Part shown: positions 58,971 to 64,000 of the stretch, in pieces
Layout of the letters: each line of letters begins with the position of its first letter
How positions within the stretch are numbered: position 1 is the stretch's first letter
Source of the DNA: Vesta saturnalis
Lineage: Eukaryota; Arthropoda; Insecta; Coleoptera; Lampyridae
Reading direction: 5' to 3'
Assembly: GCA_036346205.1 (NCBI GenBank)
Contig: JARFJB010001671.1
Span: 1,214,501 to 1,278,500, forward strand
Length of the DNA: 64,000 bases
The notes under the pieces: generated by a model
Told to the model about the DNA's origin: nothing
The model's input: only the letters and a program-made list of their open reading frames with translations
Databases searched by the model: none
Translations under genes and position numbers: made by a program

Positions 58971-59937
58971 GAATGCGAATGTGGATATGAACGTGAATTA
59001 ATATGAATTTGGGTGTAAATCTGAAAGACAACGTGGAATTAAACGGAAAGGACAAGTAATATTAATACGAATATGATTGTGAATCTGATGTGAATGCGAA
59101 AGTGAGTATGGTTGTAAATATGAATGTGAATGTGAAACTGAGTGGGAGTTGAGATGAATAGTGTGAACGTGTATTTATATGTCAGTATGAATGAAAGTGG
59201 ATCTGAAAGACAAAGTGGAAATAAATGAAAAGGCGTATCAATATCAATATGGACAACAAACGGTTGCAAATGTAAATGTGATGTGAATAGCAAGGTGAAG
59301 GACAAAGTGAATTTAAGCAGACGGAAATATTAATGTGAATGTGATTGTAAATCTGATATGGATGTGAACGTAAATTTAAATATGAATATGAATGTGTGTA
59401 TGCATAGGACTGTGAATATGAATGCATGTACGAATGTGAATGTAAATGTGAACGACTACTATGAGGATTAATGTGAACTTCTTGTATAAATGTGAGTGTG
59501 ATAAAAATGAATGTGAAAGACAAAGTGCGTGTAAATAGAAAGGAATATGAATATCAATATATGTATGAACGTAAACTTGAAGGCGAGCTTGAATGTATAT
59601 GAAATATGAATGGTACTGTGTTGTGACTGTATGTCATGTGTGCATGTATTGGTAAAAATCGATGAATATGCGTGTGAATGTAAATTAGAAGATGATGGTG
59701 AATTTATGTAAATGTGATTGTGACCGTTAATGCATGAATCAGTATGAATGTGCAAGTCAAGGTGAATGAGAGCGGAAAGGAATATGAGTGTGATGTGAAT
59801 GTGAATGCGTGTATGTTATGGATGTGGATACACTTATGATCTGAATGTGAAAGGTATTATGAATGTAATGAAAGGTAATGTGGATATTAAACCTACTTTA
59901 AAACGTAATAGCGGAAGTTGAAGACCGGTACTTGCGC

Positions 59938-60010
59938 TGCCATCTTTGATTTAGTGATGTCACCTCTGGGAACATTTTAACTTTCACTTTTTTATATGCC
60001 CACGTGGGGA
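59938..60010 (+). promoter_or_regulatory. E-family terminal module, E3 left end
   Basis: GCCATCTTTGATT, TGATGTCA (a decayed TGACGTCA at 59955), AACTTTCACTTTTTTATATG (TATA-like on the other strand) and GCCCACGTGGGG. Same order as at the right end. Confidence 0.45.
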
Positions 60011-61858
60011 TCGTATTTTTTCACCCCTATAGTTTCTTTTCGGAAGCCTTTTTCAACCCTTTATGGAATTTTCACTCTAATTAGAGCCTTTTTGGTTGTG
60101 TTAAGAACGTTTTTGTCAGTTCACCGCTTTTTTTATGGCTTCTTTTCGGTGGTCATTTTCAACCCCTTGATGGAATTTTCACGCTAATTAGAGTCATTTT
60201 GGTTGTGTTAAGAACCTTTTTATTAGTGCACTCCTTATAGATTCTTTTCGGGGATCATTTTCAGCCCCTTGATGGAATGTCCACCCTAATTAGGACCCTT
60301 TTGGTTGTATTAAGAGCCTTTTTGGCAGTTCAGCCCCTGGAAGGTAGGCAAATGTGTGCGCTGTGGAAAAAAGATGTATTCAGATGTGGCTGTCTTCGTT
60401 TTAAGAACTCATATCCAAATCATCTTGCTAACACATCCCAATACCCGCTAGTATGTAGCTGTACCCATTACTGTGATTACTTGTAGATCACATATCACAA
60501 AGATCAGTCCATCATAACTTGAAAAAATGTTACTCGCAATGTACCAGCCTCGAGTAAATTTCTCGCTGCGTGATCTACACTTTTTTTGTTTTCTATAGCA
60601 ACACTCTAATATCTCTCCTAGGCGTACATTTTATAAATCTAAACCCTTTTCTCGATCAATGTATTCCAGCCGAAATAGAACTTGTATGTATGTAAAATCG
60701 TTTTATGTGATAGCATGGCAGGCTCTTATCAGTAAAAAATCAATAATAGTATTCTAGTAAGACGCCGGTATATTTAATTTGAATATAACCCCTGTTTGAC
60801 AGAGGTAATCCAGCTAAGATAGAGTTTGTATGTGGTATGGAGGCATAATCTAGCTTAAAGAAGAAGAAGAGGGCACAAGACATTTTTTCGGTGTATACAC
60901 CGTTATATTGAAGACGCTGTCTTGCGTATTAGAAAACATGCTAACTGATCCGAAATCGTATAATCTCAAGAAAGATGTATGTGGTACAACTTCAGGGTTG
61001 AATAAGAAGAATTGTAGTATTTCAAGGTAGTTTGGGGAAATTCGCTAATTTTAAGAATAATCCCGTATCTGTGTAAAAATAATAATAGCGGCAAATAAAG
61101 ATTGTATATTAACCGCTGCATGTATTTTTTAAAGTATAATAATAATTATTATGAAGCAGTATCAGGGCTATTAATATATTTTACTGCTTTTAAGGATGGT
61201 GTGACGTGTGACGTTCCATATCGGTAATCAATTTTTCGTAATTTAATCTGACTGCTAAAAGTAATGCAATGGATTTCAAAATGTGGCAACAATCAAAACA
61301 ACTCCTAATAAATATTAATAATAATAAACACAGGTTAAGAACCCCGTGAACAGATTCCCCATCTTACAAGACTAGGATCCCTTATTAGAATGCAACCTCC
61401 AATGCTTAAATAAATTAGGTCACAATCTGTAGATGGGATTAAAAGCAATGTAATAATAATTATGCAATCTCCTGTGATAAAAACAACCCTAATTAACACA
61501 TCTTTTTTTACTCAGAACACTGCATGCACACGCATTAGCCCACCTTCTAGGGGCGGAACTGCCGAAAAGGTTCTTAACACAACCAAACGGGTCCTAATTA
61601 GGGTGTACATTGCAACAAGGGGCTGAAAATGATCCCCGAAACGAAGCCATAAAAAAGGAGTGAACTGACAAAAGGACTCTAATTAGGGTGAAAATTCCAT
61701 CAAGGGATTGAAAATGACCACCGAAAAGAAGCCACAAAAAAAGGGGTGAACTGTCAAAAAAGGTTCTTAACACAACCAAAAAGTCTCTAGGGTGAAAATT
61801 CGATCAAGGATTGAAAAAGGTCTCCAAAAAGAAACCATAGGTGTGAAAAAATATGATC

Positions 61859-61930
61859 TCCACGTGGGCATATAAAAAAGTGAAAGTTAAAGTGTCCCCA
61901 GAGATGACGTCACAAAATCCAAGATGGTGG
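61859..61930 (-). promoter_or_regulatory. E-family terminal module, E3 right end
   Basis: CCACGTGGGC (61860), ATATAAAAAAG (61871), GTGAAAGTTAAAGTG, TGACGTCA (61905-61912) and CAAGATGGTGG (61920-61930). Same layout as 13001-13063 and, in part, 19204-19248. Confidence 0.5.
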
Positions 61931-61959
61931 CGCAAACTCGAATGCTTTTAATTTACAAC

Positions 61960-64000
61960 TTTTTCTTAGTTTACCGTAAAATGGGGTTACTTTGGAAGGT
62001 TTTGACCTATTGAACCTATGGAAACGAGCTATAATAAATATATAAAATTTGCTGAAAAATTCCCATGGACTACGAAGAAATTTTTTTTTTGTTGGGTGCC
62101 AAAGTAGGCAGAAAAAATGGGGCTTCTTTGGCAGGTTGCTTAAATCGCATTTTACACAAAGTAAGCGCTGCTTTATGTCTTCTTTGGCACCAGTAAAACA
62201 CTGTAGAGGTATAAATTTCATTTTAAAACCATCTGAGTAGAAAAAAAAACAACTGTAAGGGGTCCAAAGACGACGTCTTAGTTAATTTAATAGATTTATT
62301 TAAAAATTTAACGCAAAAATAACATTTTTCTGCTTATCAAAAATGTGAAACTTACATACATACTTACATACTTATAGTAGGTATAAAACAAAAACATATA
62401 TTTGGTAGATAGGTAGGTACGCAGAACACTAAAAAGGCCATATAAGTAGGATCTGCAAATATTCAACACTCAAAATCTTTGTCTTTTTGACTATCATCCG
62501 ATTCGTAACACTAGTTTATCCAGCTTGAGCACGTATAATATGGATCTTTACTTTCATCGTTGCAGACTCCGCAGATCAATTTTTTGTAATGGCTGCAACA
62601 TATCCAATCTGGTTCTGTGTAGTGTTTCCAGTTTGTTGTACAACTTGCACAAAGGCTTCCTTCTGTCTTATTTTCCTAGGTGGCTGCTTCCTGGTCAGTA
62701 AAACTATGCTAGTCTCTTCATCACTGCTGCTTAGTTCTGTGTCACTGATGGGTTTTCTGGTTTCCCGACGGGCCAGCCACTAGTTCTTCAGATGTTTGCT
62801 GGTTATTAGTTGAGTTCGGTACAGAAGACGGTTTCTCTTGGACTGCAATTTGAAGTCGCATCTCTTGGAGAACATCAATTAAGCTTTGATTTAGATTTTC
62901 TTGAATTTGTGCATTGCCTGTTGGTAAGAGGTTACGAATTCTCTTTAAAATTTTCACAGGATTGAAGGGACATAGCCCTGTAGCCCTGAAGCCAGAAACT
63001 AAATTCTGAGCAATATTGGGGCTGATTCCATTCCACAGTCGATTTAACAGCGCGGGAAAATATATTTTGGTATGGATGTGCTCGATTTAGTTTCCTTACG
63101 CCATTTGTCTAAAATTTCGCGTCATTTTTTTTTAATAGGCGCGAAAACTGCCACGTCGAGTGGTGGCATCAAGTGCGTGCTCTTTGGAGGCAATGGTGTT
63201 AAATAAATATTGTTTTCCTCGCATACTATGATAACTTCGGGAGAAAAATCACCACTTTTTGGTTTGGGCTATCAAGTTCTCTAATTTTAGGCATAAGCAC
63301 GCTAAAAAACCATTTTTCAAATAACGGCATGTCAAACCACCTGCTTGGACTGTTTCCATAAACTGTTTCGGGTGGGCTCCCATTCGTCCAATTCTCATAC
63401 AAATAACCTGATTTGTATACAATCATTGGCGGCAATAAGTTGCCCGCGGCGTTTCCGCACACCATAATGCTTACAGAATCTTTAGAGTGCTGCTGAACTC
63501 TTTCCACTCGTTTGGTTCCATGTGGTACAATGACCTTTTTGGCACCAGGGTCATCCTGTATATTCGTCCCATCATAGTTGAAAACCAAGTTACTATCACA
63601 ATTTTGTAGCATGGCTTCAATATTATCGAAAAAGCTTCGAATATCGTTTGGTCTTACCGCGGCTCGAGCTCTTTTAATATTTGAAGCTAAACGCACTCTT
63701 AGGTCATTACGAATGATAAAGTTTTCTAGGAAATCACTGCCGAGAACATTGTCTTTAAACTCCCGACGGCCACGTTTCTCGAGATATTTATGTAGCACTT
63801 CATGAATGTCGGCCTTCGTTAATGGAAATCCCCAATCACTAACTGTTGTTAGAGTTCTCGTAAGTAGCCGCCCTTCCTCGAGTTGAAATACTGTTTCTGG
63901 GCATTATTACTTAGTTAGGACCTGTAACAATAGAAAAACACACTCAAACATGAAACTGGGGAAAAAAATATATAGGGTCGGTTGTTCAACAATTAACCGG
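61960..64000 (-). mobile_element. pogo-type transposon, incomplete in window
   Basis: A pogo-family transposase gene lies on the minus strand. To its left are repeated phrases AAAATGGGGTTACTTTGG (61979) and AAAATGGGGCTTCTTTGGCA (62115), and the reverse-type GGGGTCCAAAGACG (62261), which may be terminal or subterminal repeats. The other end is beyond the window, so length and target duplication are unknown. Confidence 0.65.
62463..63905 (-). pseudogene. pogo-family DDE_1 transposase, broken
   Basis: It would excise and insert the pogo element. A 5' exon seems to begin after an AG near 63905 (ETVFQLEEGRLL, TVSDWGFPLTKADIHEVLHK). The open block 63798-63226 contains LVFNYDGTNIQDDPGAKKV (first Asp), SKDSVSIMVCGNAAGNLLPP and SPSRWFDMPLFEKWFF, ending at VVIFL, where a frameshift removes the second Asp motif. 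In another frame near 63150, THLMPPLDVAVFAPIKKK has the third Asp and is followed by TGA. Further on are GISPNIAQNLVSGFRATGLC, a Gln/Glu-rich region (62957-62742) and a Cys-rich C-terminus near 62560 (DWICCSHYKKLICGVCNDE). Confidence 0.8.

Larger units (their letters stand above)
57950..59880. repeat. (TGAATG)n-like degenerate satellite
   Basis: About 1.4 kb, excluding the inserted LINE piece, is built of GTGAATGTGAATATGAAT variants. On the minus strand this yields long histidine/isoleucine/serine-rich open frames (58861-59755 region) that are artefacts. A longer unit with AAAGACAAAGTG recurs near 59205, 59303 and 59516, hinting at a higher-order repeat. Confidence 0.85.
59932..61935. mobile_element. 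E3, foldback-type element with inverted arms
   Basis: The left arm from TTGCGCTGCCATCTTTGATT (59932) to about 60385 is matched by the right arm from about 61495 to CCAAGATGGTGGCGCAA (61935). The outer 70 bp hold the promoter-like module. Each arm has about three units of a 120 bp repeat (CTTTTCGG, CCCTTGATGGAATTTTC, ACCCTAATTAG, TTGGTTGTGTTAAGAACC). Just inside the right arm, 61290-61500 matches the E1 right arm (CACAATCTGTAGATGGGATT). No transposase. No clear target duplication was seen next to the proposed ends. Confidence 0.82.

Noticed and set aside
58861..59755. Several overlapping His/Ile/Ser-rich open frames on the minus strand
   Set aside because: Products of the degenerate TGAATG satellite, with no gene-like composition.

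Overview
The window looks like a gene-poor, repeat-dense stretch of an insect genome. It is strongly AT-rich, it has introns with GT/AG borders inside its transposase genes, and its element types are common in arthropods: Tc1/mariner-superfamily transposases with a DUF4817-type N-terminus, a THAP-domain P element, pogo, Jockey/CR1-like LINEs, a Penelope-like relic and a Polinton-type DNA polymerase relic. A beetle is plausible, but the sequence alone does not settle the order. I found no gene that looks like an ordinary host gene. Almost every recognisable protein belongs to a mobile element, and nearly all carry stops or frameshifts.

Layout. 1-11.1 kb: tandem repeats and a degenerate 200-290 bp satellite. 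The satellite is split by a 5.2 kb TA-inserting transposon (T1 copy 1, 3880-9046), which is itself split by a 1.8 kb solo LTR with a 4 bp target duplication. 11.1-19.7 kb: two members of a foldback family (E1, E2) with long inverted arms; E2 has arms of about 1.8 kb. 19.9-28.5 kb: a dead LINE, a Polinton-type PolB relic, minisatellites and a broken Tc1 element with intact ends. 28.6-33 kb: a second LINE interrupted by a 2.8 kb transposon (T2). 33.8-47.2 kb: a nest of insertions. An inverted repeat (33.8/40.5-40.8 kb) encloses transposon T3, which carries a two-headed tRNA-derived SINE, and also encloses a 1.1 kb palindromic MITE. Its right arm holds T4, and T4 in turn holds a 3.5 kb P element.

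47.2-52.6 kb: palindromes, a Penelope-like fragment, a degenerate repeat, a T3-family fragment and T1 copy 2. 54.0-56.3 kb: a fifth TA-inserted element (T5, IS630-type). 56.8-59.9 kb: a 140 bp satellite and a (TGAATG)n-like satellite holding a LINE 3' fragment. 59.9-61.9 kb: a third foldback element (E3). 62.0-64.0 kb: a pogo-type element that runs off the window.

Most notable: the foldback family E1/E2/E3, whose arms end in a conserved promoter-like module (CACGTG palindrome, TATA-like box, TGACGTCA and CAAGATGGCGGC). Next are the SINE with two inverted tRNA heads, one folding into a complete 74 nt cloverleaf, a set of short palindromes with GC-rich apexes, and repeated insertion of TA-specific elements at (TA)n microsatellites. 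Insertion order can be read from target duplications in several places. These are readings by eye; alignments, copy counts and database searches were not possible.
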